From contig JAXDNY010000063.1 of assembly GCA_034669145.1 (NCBI GenBank), positions 1 to 15,218 on the forward strand: a stretch of DNA of 15,218 bases, given 5' to 3'. The stretch comes from PALSA-894 sp034669145. Its GTDB lineage: Bacteria; Pseudomonadota; Alphaproteobacteria; Rhizobiales; Xanthobacteraceae. The position numbers and the translations under genes are program-made. How positions within the stretch are numbered: the first letter of the stretch is position 1; each line of letters starts with the position of its first letter. Below are positions 6,885-13,837 of this stretch, in pieces. Below the pieces are notes generated by a model. It was given only the letters and a program-made list of their open reading frames with translations, had not been told where the DNA came from and did not search any database.

Positions 6885-7751
6885 ATGTCCGCTGCCGTCC
6901 AAACCATGCTCGACGTGCTCAACATCGAGCAGCTTGAGGTGAACCTGTTTCGCGGCCGCAGCCCCCAGGATCGCTGGCAGCGCGTGTTCGGCGGGCAGGT
7001 GATCGGACAGGCGCTGGTCGCGGCGTCCCGCACCGTCGAGGGCCGCCAGCCGCATTCGCTGCACGCCTATTTTCTGATCGGTGGCGACCCGAAGGTGCCG
7101 ATCATCTACGAGGTCGACCGCATCCGCGACGGCAAGAGTTTTACGACGCGGCGCGTGGTGGCGATTCAGCACGGCCAGGCGATCTTCACCCTGATGGTGT
7201 CGTTTCATAACGACGAGGATGGCCTCACCCATCAGGCGCCGATGCCCGACGTGCCGCCGCCGGAAAAGCTGACAAGCGAAGCCGAGATCAAAGCGAAATT
7301 TCTCGCAACCATGCCGGAAGCGGTGCAGCGCTATTACAAAAGCGAGCGCCCGATCGAGCTACGCCCGGTCGAGTACGGCCGCTACCTCGGCAAGAAAATC
7401 GAAAGCGGCAAGTTCAACGTGTGGATCAAGGCGACCGGCAAGCTGCCCGACGATCCCGCGATCCACCAGTGCGTGCTCGCCTATGCCTCCGACATGTCGC
7501 TGCTCGACACTGCCCTGGTGCCGCACGGCCGCAGCCTGTTCGAGAAGGAGTTCATGGGCGCGAGCCTCGATCATGCGCTCTGGTTTCACCGTCCGTTCCG
7601 TGCCGACGACTGGCTGCTCTACGCGCAGGAAACCCCGACCATGATCGGCTCGCGCGGCTTTGCGCGCGGGCTGATCTTCCGCCGCGACGGTGCGCTGGTG
7701 GCGAGCGTCGCGCAGGAGGGGCTGGTGCGGCTGCGGCGGAAGGAAGGTTGA
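6885..7751 (+). CDS. tesB: Acyl-CoA thioesterase II
   Basis: 288 aa with two hot-dog domains, almost the same length as E. coli TesB (286). It hydrolyses acyl-CoA to free acid and CoA. Seen motifs: FRGRSPQDRWQRVFGGQVIGQAL near the N-terminus and SLHAYFLIGGD. The second domain has ASDMSLLD (D203), GASLDHALWFHRPF (S227) and ASVAQEGLVR (Q277), which line up with the E. coli catalytic Asp204/Thr228/Gln278; Thr is replaced by Ser, a mild change that keeps the hydroxyl. The ATG at 6885 gives the family N-terminus; the in-frame region back to 6768 overlaps the upstream terminator and is not coding. Usual housekeeping neighbour of UbiH-family genes in related genomes as I recall. Confidence 0.95.
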   Translation: MSAAVQTMLDVLNIEQLEVNLFRGRSPQDRWQRVFGGQVIGQALVAASRTVEGRQPHSLHAYFLIGGDPKVPIIYEVDRIRDGKSFTTRRVVAIQHGQAIFTLMVSFHNDEDGLTHQAPMPDVPPPEKLTSEAEIKAKFLATMPEAVQRYYKSERPIELRPVEYGRYLGKKIESGKFNVWIKATGKLPDDPAIHQCVLAYASDMSLLDTALVPHGRSLFEKEFMGASLDHALWFHRPFRADDWLLYAQETPTMIGSRGFARGLIFRRDGALVASVAQEGLVRLRRKEG

Positions 7752-7990
7752 ACCCGCCTGTTTGGCTTCACCGAATGCGCCAAGCGTAGAAGCCGCACCG
7801 TCGCCACGAGCGGCTCGTTAATCAACCCGCGGCCCGGCACGGCGATCTCCCTCCGCAGTGACGTAACTGGACCGGCCCTTGCTGCTTGGGGTTCTGGTCG
7901 CGGCAGAGCGCCCCATCTCAAGGCGCCAATGTTCCGTTTCGGCACACCAGTGCCGCAATCGGGAACGCCGCCGCGCACCGGGAGCGCGGC

Positions 7991-8218
7991 ATGTTGCGTT
8001 GGGCGTTTGTGCTGGGTTTTTTGGCGGGATCGGCGGCGGACGCCAGAGAGCTTCGCAGCAGCTTCCAGGTCGGGCTCACCATAACGGGCCCCACGCGCGT
8101 TTCGGTCGCGCCCCCGCAGGCGACAGTCCGTCGGGCATCCGTTCCGCTGCCACGGCCGCGCCCCGCAGGCAACTCGGTGGTCACTGCCTCCGATACTTCG
8201 ACCCTTTCATCGCAATGA
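7991..8218 (+). CDS. Possible small secreted protein
   Basis: 75 aa. The ATG at 7991 follows GGAGCG. The product has a convincing signal peptide (MLRWAFVLGFLAGSAADA), then RELRSSFQVGLTITGPTRV and a Pro/Arg/Ser-rich tail. The segment SSFQVGLTIT recalls the first strand after the signal peptide of spore-coat-U pilins (compare TTMTVQMTIT in the pilins downstream), but the conserved cysteine is absent and the rest of the domain is missing. It could be a genuine small periplasmic protein or a remnant. It lies between tesB and the A+T-rich region ahead of the usher. The 240 bp between tesB and this gene show nothing I can name. Confidence 0.5.
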   Translation: MLRWAFVLGFLAGSAADARELRSSFQVGLTITGPTRVSVAPPQATVRRASVPLPRPRPAGNSVVTASDTSTLSSQ

Positions 8219-8280
8219 TCTGCCGGAAACCGAAACGGCGGTCGCGGCCAGCCGGAGGGTGGTGTAACGACGCGTCAAGG

Positions 8281-8475
8281 TAAATCAAGTCTGGCTCGTA
8301 ATGGTGAATGAGTCGAAAGCAATTGGCCTGAACAATAAGTAAATATGCAAAAGTAAATGCAAAGTAACGTGCGTAGGTAAACAGCATATTGTCTAAGTCA
8401 TTACGAATCTAGTCTACATTGATTATTCAATATATCGATCCGTACCATTTCGTTTATTGTATTATTTAACGTGGT
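8281..8475. promoter_or_regulatory. A+T-rich region upstream of the usher gene
   Basis: About 195 bp with a base composition sharply unlike the GC-rich surroundings, with runs such as AATAAGTAAATATGC, TATTCAATATATCGAT and TTTATTGTATTATTTAAC. It contains a small inverted repeat ATTGA-TTAT-TCAAT (8418-8431). No gene is seen. Such islands ahead of pilus genes commonly hold promoters and nucleoid-protein (H-NS-like, MucR/Ros-type) sites; no exact -35/-10 pair can be assigned with confidence. Confidence 0.5.
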
Positions 8476-8480
8476 TCGGA

Positions 8481-8542
8481 CCCCGAGTCAGTAATTGTCC
8501 CCTCAGAAAAGCCCAACGCAAAACGCGTTGAAAAACTCGGGG
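8481..8542 (+). other. Foldable leader ahead of the usher gene
   Basis: CCCCGAGT (8481-8488) pairs perfectly with ACTCGGGG (8535-8542), and between them CAACGC (8514-8519) pairs with GCGTTG (8525-8530) around loop AAAAC. A transcript from the A+T-rich region would carry this nested stem in its 5' leader, about 130 nt before the usher start. No T-run follows, so it is not a standard terminator. The remaining stretch 8543-8673 shows nothing recognisable. Confidence 0.4.
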
Positions 8543-8673
8543 ACGTCAAATGTCGAATATCCACTGTCGCTCCGCCTGCATGCTCACGCGCCCGCTGCCT
8601 GTAACGGCAACCACGGTGGCGATCACGGCGAAGCACTAAGCGTCCCGCGCACATCGCGCTGCGGAAGCAAGCC

Positions 8674-11172
8674 GTGTTGCGGCCCCGCATATCATCGGGA
8701 AGAGGGTGGCATTGCGCCGCTCTCCTGTTCGCGTTTGTGTTTTCCTGCACCGCCATGCCGGCGCGCGCGGAAGACGCCGGCCGGGCGATGCAGCTCGAGG
8801 TGATCCTCAACGGCACGCCGACCAAGCTGATCGGCGCGTTCACCATGCTGGAGGGCAATCGTCTCGCCGCGACGCGCCAGGAGCTGCTGGAGCTCGGGCT
8901 CAACCCGCGCGGCTATGCATCGCCCGGCGATCTCGTCGTCCTCGACCAGGTGTTCGGCCTTTCCCACAAATACGACGAGACGACGCAGCGCATCCTGATC
9001 ACCGCGCCGGAAGAACAGCTCGCGGTCAAGGAGTACAATCTGCGTACGGCGGCGGAGCTGACGCCGGCGCAGTCCGACTGGGGCGGCATCGTCAACTACA
9101 ACTTCTTTGCCTCCGGCGTGAGCAACGTCGATGGCCGGCCGATTGCGATCAACGGCGTTCCCCTTGCGATCAACGGCATCCCGACGAAGTTCACCGGCGC
9201 TCCAATGGCGTTCAATGGCGCCTCGGCAACGTTCGATGCGCGCGTGTTCACGCCGTTCGGCACCATCAGCCAGTCCGCGATCCTGCGCACCGCTTCGCTG
9301 ACCGATCGTTTCGACGCGCTGCGGCTCAACACGACGCTCACCTACTCCGATCCCGAGACAATGATGTCGTATCGCGCCGGCGACGTGATCACCGGTGGTT
9401 TTGCCTGGACCCGCCCGATCCGCATCGGCGGCGCGCAGATGCAGCGCAATTTCGGTCTGCGTCCGGACCTTGTCACCGTGCCGCTCCCCGCAGCACGCGG
9501 CAGCGCGGCCGTGCCATCGACCGCCGACATCTACATCAACAACGTCAAGACCTTCTCGCAGGACGTCAACACCGGGCCGTATCTGTTGAGCAACCTGCCG
9601 GCGATCACCGGCAGCGGAACGGCGCGCGTGATCCTGCGCGACTCCGCCGGCCACACCACCGAGAGCGTACTGCCGTTCTACGTGTCGGCGAACCTGCTCG
9701 CACCCGGCATGTTCGACTACTCGGTCGAGGCAGGTCTGCCGCGCCTGTCCTACGGCACGACCGGCGACAGCTATCTCGGCACGCCGCTCGCTTCGGCCAG
9801 CGCGCGCTACGGGGCGTTCGACTGGCTCACCATCATGGGGCACGCCGAAGGCGGAGCGGGCCTCATGAACGGCAGCCTCGGAGCCGTCATCCGGACCGGC
9901 TCGCTGGGTGTCGCGACGGTCGCGGGTGCGGCGAGCCGCGCCGGCACGGGCACCGGCTTTCAGAGCTACGCCGCGTATGAAACGAAGCTGTTCGGCGTCA
10001 GCATCAACGCCAGCTCGCAGATGACGTTCGGCACCTACAACGATCTGGCGTCGGTCACGGCACGATTGGACAAGAGCATCTCCGCCGACCCTTATGACAT
10101 CGGCGGCTTGATCGACATCTCCACCTCGGTGCAGAAGGCTGCCAACAGCAAGGCGCTGTTCACCAGCGCGCAGCCGCCAAAGATGCTCAATCGCATTTCG
10201 TTCGGCGTGCCGCTTCCATTCTATAGCGTGAACCTGAGCGCCGGCTTCACCCAGACACGCGACGCAGCCGACGTGCGTTCGGACATCGCCAACGTCACCG
10301 TGTCGTTCCCGGTCGGCCGGGCCTCGTTCTTCGCCACGGCGTTTTCCACGGTCAGTGGCGAGAAGAACCGGGGATTCCTGGCGGGCATGTCCGTGCCTCT
10401 CGGAGACGTCACGACCTCGCTCTCGGTGTCGGGCGGAACGGAGGGGTTGAGCATCAACGCCGATGCCGTCAAACCGCTCGAGCAAAAGCCGGGCAGCTGG
10501 GGATGGCGCGTGCGCGACAGCGAAGGCGTCGGCGCGCAGCGCTCCGCCGCGGTTTCCTACCGCTCCTCGTTCGCGCGCACCGAGGCGGGCGTGAGCCAAG
10601 GCTCGAACGGCGTGGTGGCGACGGCGGAAGTCGAGGGCGCGGTCGCCACGATGGGCGGCGGCGTGTTCTTCGCCAACCGCATCGACGATGCATTCGCCGT
10701 GGTGGAGACCGGCGTGCCGGATGTCGAGGTGTTCCACGAGAACCGGCCGGCCGGAATGACCAATTCAAGCGGGCGTGCGCTGATCCCGGGGCTGCGGTCG
10801 TACCAGCGCAACAAGATTGCGATCGACACGACCAAGCTTCCGGTCGACGCCGACATCTCGACGACCGAAGGCTACGTCACACCGGCGGATCGCTCGGGTG
10901 TGCGTCTGAATTTCGCGGTGCGCACCGACGTCAAGCCGGCGATCGTGGTCTTTAAGGGTGCGGACGGCCAGCCGTTGGCTGCCGGCGCACGCGGGCAGAT
11001 CGAAGGCGGCGAGGACTTCATCGTCGGCTATGACGGGCGCGCCTACATCAAGAATCTCAGCGCCGAAAACAAGGTCACCATCGCGATGGTCGATCGCGAA
11101 TGCCGTGCTTCGTTCAACTACGAGGCGCGTGCCAACGAGCAGGTGGTGATTTCCGGCGTCACCTGCCAATAG
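8674..11172 (+). CDS. Outer-membrane usher of an archaic (Csu-type) pilus
   Basis: 832 aa FimD/PapC-superfamily usher, closest in style to CsuD-like ushers. A signal peptide (ALLFAFVFSCTAMPARA) is followed by the N-terminal periplasmic domain (LEVILNGTPTKLIGAF, RLAATRQELLELGL). The barrel follows, with the plug/middle-domain segments DIYINNVKTFSQDVNTGPYL and ARVILRDSAGHTTESVLPFY. The C-terminal domains (PADRSGVRLNF, then DGQPLAAGARGQIEG and a final Cys pair in ECRASFNYE and VTCQ) complete it. The usher accepts chaperone-pilin complexes and secretes the polymer. The start is GTG at 8674 with only a weak GGAAG upstream; no ATG is available before the stop at 8602. Unusual: four 7-residue repeats at 156-183, and separation from its chaperone by the adhesin and pilin genes. 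Confidence 0.93.
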   Translation: MLRPRISSGRGWHCAALLFAFVFSCTAMPARAEDAGRAMQLEVILNGTPTKLIGAFTMLEGNRLAATRQELLELGLNPRGYASPGDLVVLDQVFGLSHKYDETTQRILITAPEEQLAVKEYNLRTAAELTPAQSDWGGIVNYNFFASGVSNVDGRPIAINGVPLAINGIPTKFTGAPMAFNGASATFDARVFTPFGTISQSAILRTASLTDRFDALRLNTTLTYSDPETMMSYRAGDVITGGFAWTRPIRIGGAQMQRNFGLRPDLVTVPLPAARGSAAVPSTADIYINNVKTFSQDVNTGPYLLSNLPAITGSGTARVILRDSAGHTTESVLPFYVSANLLAPGMFDYSVEAGLPRLSYGTTGDSYLGTPLASASARYGAFDWLTIMGHAEGGAGLMNGSLGAVIRTGSLGVATVAGAASRAGTGTGFQSYAAYETKLFGVSINASSQMTFGTYNDLASVTARLDKSISADPYDIGGLIDISTSVQKAANSKALFTSAQPPKMLNRISFGVPLPFYSVNLSAGFTQTRDAADVRSDIANVTVSFPVGRASFFATAFSTVSGEKNRGFLAGMSVPLGDVTTSLSVSGGTEGLSINADAVKPLEQKPGSWGWRVRDSEGVGAQRSAAVSYRSSFARTEAGVSQGSNGVVATAEVEGAVATMGGGVFFANRIDDAFAVVETGVPDVEVFHENRPAGMTNSSGRALIPGLRSYQRNKIAIDTTKLPVDADISTTEGYVTPADRSGVRLNFAVRTDVKPAIVVFKGADGQPLAAGARGQIEGGEDFIVGYDGRAYIKNLSAENKVTIAMVDRECRASFNYEARANEQVVISGVTCQ
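9139..9222 (+). repeat. Four 7-codon repeats inside the usher gene
   Basis: Residues 156-183 of the usher read PIAINGV, PLAINGI, PTKFTGA, PMAFNGA: four consecutive units of the form P-x-A/K-I/F-N/T-G-x. At DNA level the first two share GCGATCAACGGC at a 21-bp period. It lies between the N-terminal domain and the first barrel strands. Confidence 0.8.
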
Positions 11173-11194
11173 GCGGGCGGAGCACGGCGGCTCA

Positions 11195-11267
11195 GAGCAC
11201 GATCCCGAAAAGCATGTCCTCGACCCCGATCGGGGATGGGAACCGGTTTTCGGATAAGATCATGCTC
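11195..11267. repeat. Rhizobiales-type intergenic palindrome
   Basis: GAGCACGATCCCGAAAA (11195-11211) is inverted, with a small bulge, at 11247-11267 (TTTTCGGATAAGATCATGCTC), and the centre holds the palindrome CCCCGATCGGGG and AACCGGTTTTCGG. This form (GAGCATGATC... AACCGGTTTTC... GATCATGCTC) is a familiar interspersed repeat of Rhizobiales genomes. Confidence 0.75.
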
Positions 11268-11274
11268 AAAAAGA

Positions 11275-11317
11275 CTAGAGCGCGACTCCTACTCAACCAA
11301 GAACGATAGCGCTCTAG
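11275..11317. repeat. Short inverted repeat CTAGAGCGC
   Basis: CTAGAGCGC (11275-11283) is perfectly inverted as GCGCTCTAG (11309-11317), with 25 bp between. It is the second of four palindromic units that together fill the space after the usher gene, and its last CTAG is shared with the next element. Confidence 0.7.
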
Positions 11318-11391
11318 TGCCCCGAACCCGAAGTTCGCACACAACGCGCGGCAAATACGCTTGCGAACTTCGGGTTCAAAAGGGACACTAG
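11314..11391. repeat. CTAG-bounded hairpin element, copy 1
   Basis: 78-bp unit beginning CTAGTG and ending CACTAG. Perfect 16-bp arms GAACCCGAAGTTCGCA (11324-11339) and its complement at 11362-11377. A 13-bp spacer (AGTCATAAGGTTG) separates it from copy 2. Confidence 0.85.
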
Positions 11392-11404
11392 AGTCATAAG
11401 GTTG

Positions 11405-11480
11405 CTAGTGTCCCTTTGATTCCGAAGTTCGCATCCGAGTGTGCAGCAAGCGCTGGCGAACTTCGGAATCGGGACACTAG
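11405..11480. repeat. CTAG-bounded hairpin element, copy 2
   Basis: 76-bp unit, CTAGTGTCCC at the left and GGGACACTAG at the right. Perfect 15-bp arms GATTCCGAAGTTCGC (11418-11432) and complement at 11456-11470. Its right-hand CTAG supplies the TAG stop codon of the minus-strand adhesin gene (11477-11479). It sits between the convergent usher and adhesin genes, so it could act as a two-way transcription end, although no U-run is present. Confidence 0.88.
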
Positions 11481-12424
11481 TATCCGACGGTGACGACGAC
11501 GGAGTCGGTGTAGGTGCCGGGAGCCGGAGTTGTTTGCCCGGCGACGCGCCCATAGACGGTTTGAGTTTGCGTCACACCCGTTCCCGTGCCGGACGCCGTG
11601 TCGGTGCCGATCGTGCTGCCCCACGGCAGCGTACGCGCCGCGTCCCGATAGAGCCCGTAGGTGAGGTTGGTGCTGGAAAAGCTCATCTTGCGCTGGGTCG
11701 GATCGGTCGCGCCTGAATTCCCGCCGTTCAGGCTGATGGTGTACGGCAGGCTTGGGCTGCACTGGATCGAGAGCGTGCCCTGCGCATCTGTCGTGCCGCT
11801 CAGAATTCCCGACGACCCGAAATTCACGCTGGTCGCATTGACGTTGCAGCTGCTCAGGACCGTCGCTGTCGCTGAGAAGGATGTGCTTGCCGTGAGACCG
11901 CCGGTTGGACAGGACGATATGCTCCTGTTGGCATATCGGATGAACGGATTGGCCGTGAAGGTCGCCGTATATGAGCCGGCCGAAATCGTCTGCTGAGACG
12001 CAAAGAAGCGGCCGTAGACCGTCACGTTGGTTGTGCTGCCCCTCGCGACATCCAGCTGCACGCCGGCGCTGTCGAAACCCGTCTCCCAGGATCCCCACAG
12101 CGTGGTACGGGCCGAATTCGAATAGAGATCGTAGCGCGCGGTGCTGCCGCCGGGCCCGGTCATCTTGCGGCTCGTGGCGTCGCTCGCGGAGCCGGCGCCG
12201 ATGCTGATGCACAGGCGCTGACCGGTGTTTTGTCCGCCCGAACAGGTAATCGTCATCGTCGCGGTTATGTCGACCGCCGAACCGAGCAGGGTGTTGACGT
12301 TGCCGAACACCATACTCCCCATACTGACGGAGCACGTTTGCGCAAAGGAAGCGGAAGAAACAGTCAACAATACTACGATCATACAGGTAGTACGGATGAT
12401 CTTGCGCAAATAGAAATCGCACAT
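11477..12424 (-). CDS. Two-domain spore-coat-U tip adhesin (CsuE-like)
   Basis: 315 aa. Signal peptide to about residue 28 (IVVLLTVSSASFA), mature start QTCSVSMGSMVFGNVN. Two spore-coat-U domains follow: about 29-180, ending near FIRYANRSISSCPTGG, and 182-315 with SCNVNATSVNFGSSG, YGLYRDAARTLPWGS, QTQTVYGRV and the terminal YTDSVVVTVGY. The C-terminal domain resembles the shaft pilins of this locus. Unlike them, the mature protein has no donor-strand extension before the first cysteine, as expected of a tip subunit that caps the fibre; in Acinetobacter CsuE the N-terminal domain binds surfaces. The gene is divergent from pilin 1 with 120 bp between. Its stop codon lies within a repeat. The ATG at 12424 is chosen; an ATG at 12382 is possible. 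Confidence 0.88.
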   Translation of the reverse strand: MCDFYLRKIIRTTCMIVVLLTVSSASFAQTCSVSMGSMVFGNVNTLLGSAVDITATMTITCSGGQNTGQRLCISIGAGSASDATSRKMTGPGGSTARYDLYSNSARTTLWGSWETGFDSAGVQLDVARGSTTNVTVYGRFFASQQTISAGSYTATFTANPFIRYANRSISSCPTGGLTASTSFSATATVLSSCNVNATSVNFGSSGILSGTTDAQGTLSIQCSPSLPYTISLNGGNSGATDPTQRKMSFSSTNLTYGLYRDAARTLPWGSTIGTDTASGTGTGVTQTQTVYGRVAGQTTPAPGTYTDSVVVTVGY

Positions 12425-12544
12425 GTGACAGTATGGAACCTCAGAAAACCCAGAAACGTATTACAGAACCCTCATTGGTTAATCTTTCATTAAGAAGTTA
12501 CGTAGAGTTGTTGTTCCGCGTGTGAGTGCCCCTAGGGAAGCATC
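12425..12544. promoter_or_regulatory. Divergent adhesin/pilin control region, copy A, with CtrA-box pattern
   Basis: 120 bp between the adhesin start (12424, minus) and pilin 1 start (12545, plus). It contains TTAA-TCTTTCA-TTAA at 12479-12493, an exact TTAA-N7-TTAA, the pattern bound by the alphaproteobacterial response regulator CtrA. The region is clearly similar to 13722-13837 (shared CAGTATGGAAC, the TTAA-N7-TTAA block and AGTTGT). The CtrA-box ends 51 bp before the pilin start. Confidence 0.65.
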
Positions 12545-13051
12545 ATGGAGTTTGACAAGAAGTTTCGCGGCTGCGCCGCCGCGCTCGCGGCGCTTTTGCT
12601 GCTTGCTTTGGGGAACCCGCTCTACGCCGCGACAGCGACGACGACCATGACGGTGCAGATGACGATCACCGCCACCTGCCTGGTCAACAGTGCCTCGACG
12701 CTCAACTTCGGCACCCAGGGCGTTCTGTCCACCAACGTGGACCAGACCTCGACCGTCCAGGTCACCTGCACCAACACGACGCCGTACAATATCGGCCTCA
12801 ATGCCGGCACGGGAACGGGCGCGACCGTCGCCACCCGCAAGATGACCAGCGGCGCCAATACTGTCAATTACACGCTCTACAGCAACAGCACCCGCACCAC
12901 CGTGTGGGGCAACACGGTTGGCACCGATACCGTCGCAGCGACCGGAAACGGCGCCGCGCAGAGCTATACGGTCTATGGCCGCGTTCCCCCACAGGCCGCA
13001 CCGGCGCCCGGCACCTATACCGACACGATCACCGTCACGGTGACCTACTAG
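12545..13051 (+). CDS. Spore-coat-U domain major pilin, copy 1
   Basis: 168 aa: a 28-residue signal peptide ending GNPLYA, then a 140-residue pilin. The N-terminal donor strand is the alternating TTTMTVQMTITAT just before C45. The disulfide pair is C45 and C75, and the family blocks are LNFGTQGVLST, TPYNIGLNAGTGTGATVATR, NYTLYSNSTRTTVWG, QSYTVYGRV and the C-terminal strand YTDTITVTVTY. It should polymerise by donor-strand complementation into the shaft. The start follows AGGGAA. It is first in a two-gene unit read from control region A. The stop TAG (13049-13051) overlaps the ribosome-binding site AGGAGG of pilin 2. Confidence 0.92.
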   Translation: MEFDKKFRGCAAALAALLLLALGNPLYAATATTTMTVQMTITATCLVNSASTLNFGTQGVLSTNVDQTSTVQVTCTNTTPYNIGLNAGTGTGATVATRKMTSGANTVNYTLYSNSTRTTVWGNTVGTDTVAATGNGAAQSYTVYGRVPPQAAPAPGTYTDTITVTVTY

Positions 13052-13060
13052 GAGGCTTTT

Positions 13061-13567
13061 ATGCAATCCGGCGTGAAATTTCGCCACTACGCCGCCGCGC
13101 TCGCAGCGCCTTTCCTGATTGCTTTCGGGAACCCGCTCTACGCTGCGACAGCGACATCGACCATGACGGTGCAGATGACGATCACCGCCACCTGCTTGGT
13201 CAACAGCGCTTCGGCGCTCAACTTCGGCACCCAAGGCGTTCTGTCCACCAACGTGGACCAGACCTCGACCATCCAGGTCACCTGCACCAACACGACGCCG
13301 TACAATATCGGGCTTGATGCCGGCACGGGAACGGGCGCGACCGTCGCCACCCGCAAGATGACCAGCGGCGCCAATACCGTCAATTACACGCTCTACAGCA
13401 ACAGCACCCGCACCACCGTGTGGGGCAATACGGTTGGAACCGATACCGTCGCGGCGACCGGGAACGGCGCCGCGCAGAGCTACACGGTCTATGGCCGCGT
13501 CCCCCCGCAGGCCGCGCCGGCGCCCGGCACCTATACCGACACGATCACCGTCACCGTCACCTACTGA
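13061..13567 (+). CDS. Spore-coat-U domain major pilin, copy 2
   Basis: 168 aa. The mature part differs from copy 1 at only four positions (T to S in the donor strand, T to A before LNFGTQG, V to I in STVQV, N to D in GLNAG), while the first two thirds of the signal peptide (MQSGVKFRHYAAALAAPFLIAF) is clearly different. It starts 9 bp after copy 1 stops, with AGGAGG at 13050-13055. Near-identity of the mature region with a diverged signal region suggests either a recent tandem duplication or gene conversion restricted to the structural part. Both copies should yield interchangeable subunits. Same Cys pair and motifs as copy 1. Confidence 0.92.
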   Translation: MQSGVKFRHYAAALAAPFLIAFGNPLYAATATSTMTVQMTITATCLVNSASALNFGTQGVLSTNVDQTSTIQVTCTNTTPYNIGLDAGTGTGATVATRKMTSGANTVNYTLYSNSTRTTVWGNTVGTDTVAATGNGAAQSYTVYGRVPPQAAPAPGTYTDTITVTVTY

Positions 13568-13592
13568 CCTGAGGGCCGCGCCGCCGACCGGA

Positions 13593-13721
13593 GTTGACGT
13601 TGCTGAATGCAATGGTGCTCGGTCCGCCCCGCAGGTTGCGCTGGGGCACTTGAAGAATCATGACAGCAAAGCTGCGGTCATGCGGTAGTGTGATGATCAG
13701 GCACAAATAGAGATTGCGCAT
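13593..13721 (-). pseudogene. Decayed 5' stub of a second tip-adhesin gene
   Basis: Read on the minus strand from an ATG at 13721, the segment begins MRNLYLCLIIT and reaches STIAFSNVN at its end, matching the intact adhesin's MCDFYLRKIIRT and GSMVFGNVN at about the same distance. The DNA matches too: GTTGACGTTGCTGAA (from 13593) versus GTTGACGTTGCCGAA in the intact gene, and CACAAATAGAGATTGCGCAT versus GCAAATAGAAATCGCACAT at the starts. The signal-peptide core is corrupted (LPHDRSF replaces the hydrophobic run), and homology stops after SNVN, where the DNA runs into the end of pilin 2. It is the remnant of a duplicated divergent unit. Confidence 0.75.
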
Positions 13722-13837
13722 GGCGCCAGTATGGAACTGCAAAGGGCCAAAAATCCATTACGGGACGGCGATTGTTTAATCGTTAATTAAGAGATTCCAT
13801 ACAGTTGTACCCTACCAAATTCCTATGGGGGTGCTGC
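13722..13837. promoter_or_regulatory. Duplicated control region, copy B, with CtrA-box pattern
   Basis: 116 bp between the adhesin stub and pilin 3, homologous to 12425-12544 and almost the same length. It holds TTAA-TCGTTAA-TTAA at 13776-13790, again an exact TTAA-N7-TTAA at the equivalent place, ending 47 bp before the start codon. It probably drives pilin 3 and the chaperone. Confidence 0.65.

Noticed and set aside
7886..7990. Longer form of the small secreted protein starting at a TTG
   Set aside because: The extension has no ribosome-binding site and would bury the signal peptide; ATG at 7991 with GGAGCG is better.
8455..8475. CtrA-box ahead of the usher (TTTATTGTATTATTTAAC)
   Set aside because: Only one exact half-site (TTAAC); the partner seven bases upstream reads TATT, so it does not fit the pattern.
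8692..10737. Minus-strand open frame of 681 codons opposite the usher
   Set aside because: Shadow of the usher in GC-rich DNA; Arg/His-rich product with no domain, while the plus strand encodes a convincing usher.
11314..11480. Possible CRISPR array because of tandem hairpins with short spacers
   Set aside because: Only two units, arms not identical, spacer of 13 bp, and no cas genes; these are palindromic interspersed repeats.
12479..13612. Minus-strand open frame with an internally repeated product opposite pilins 1 and 2
   Set aside because: The internal repeat only mirrors the two near-identical pilin genes on the other strand; it is not a repeat protein.
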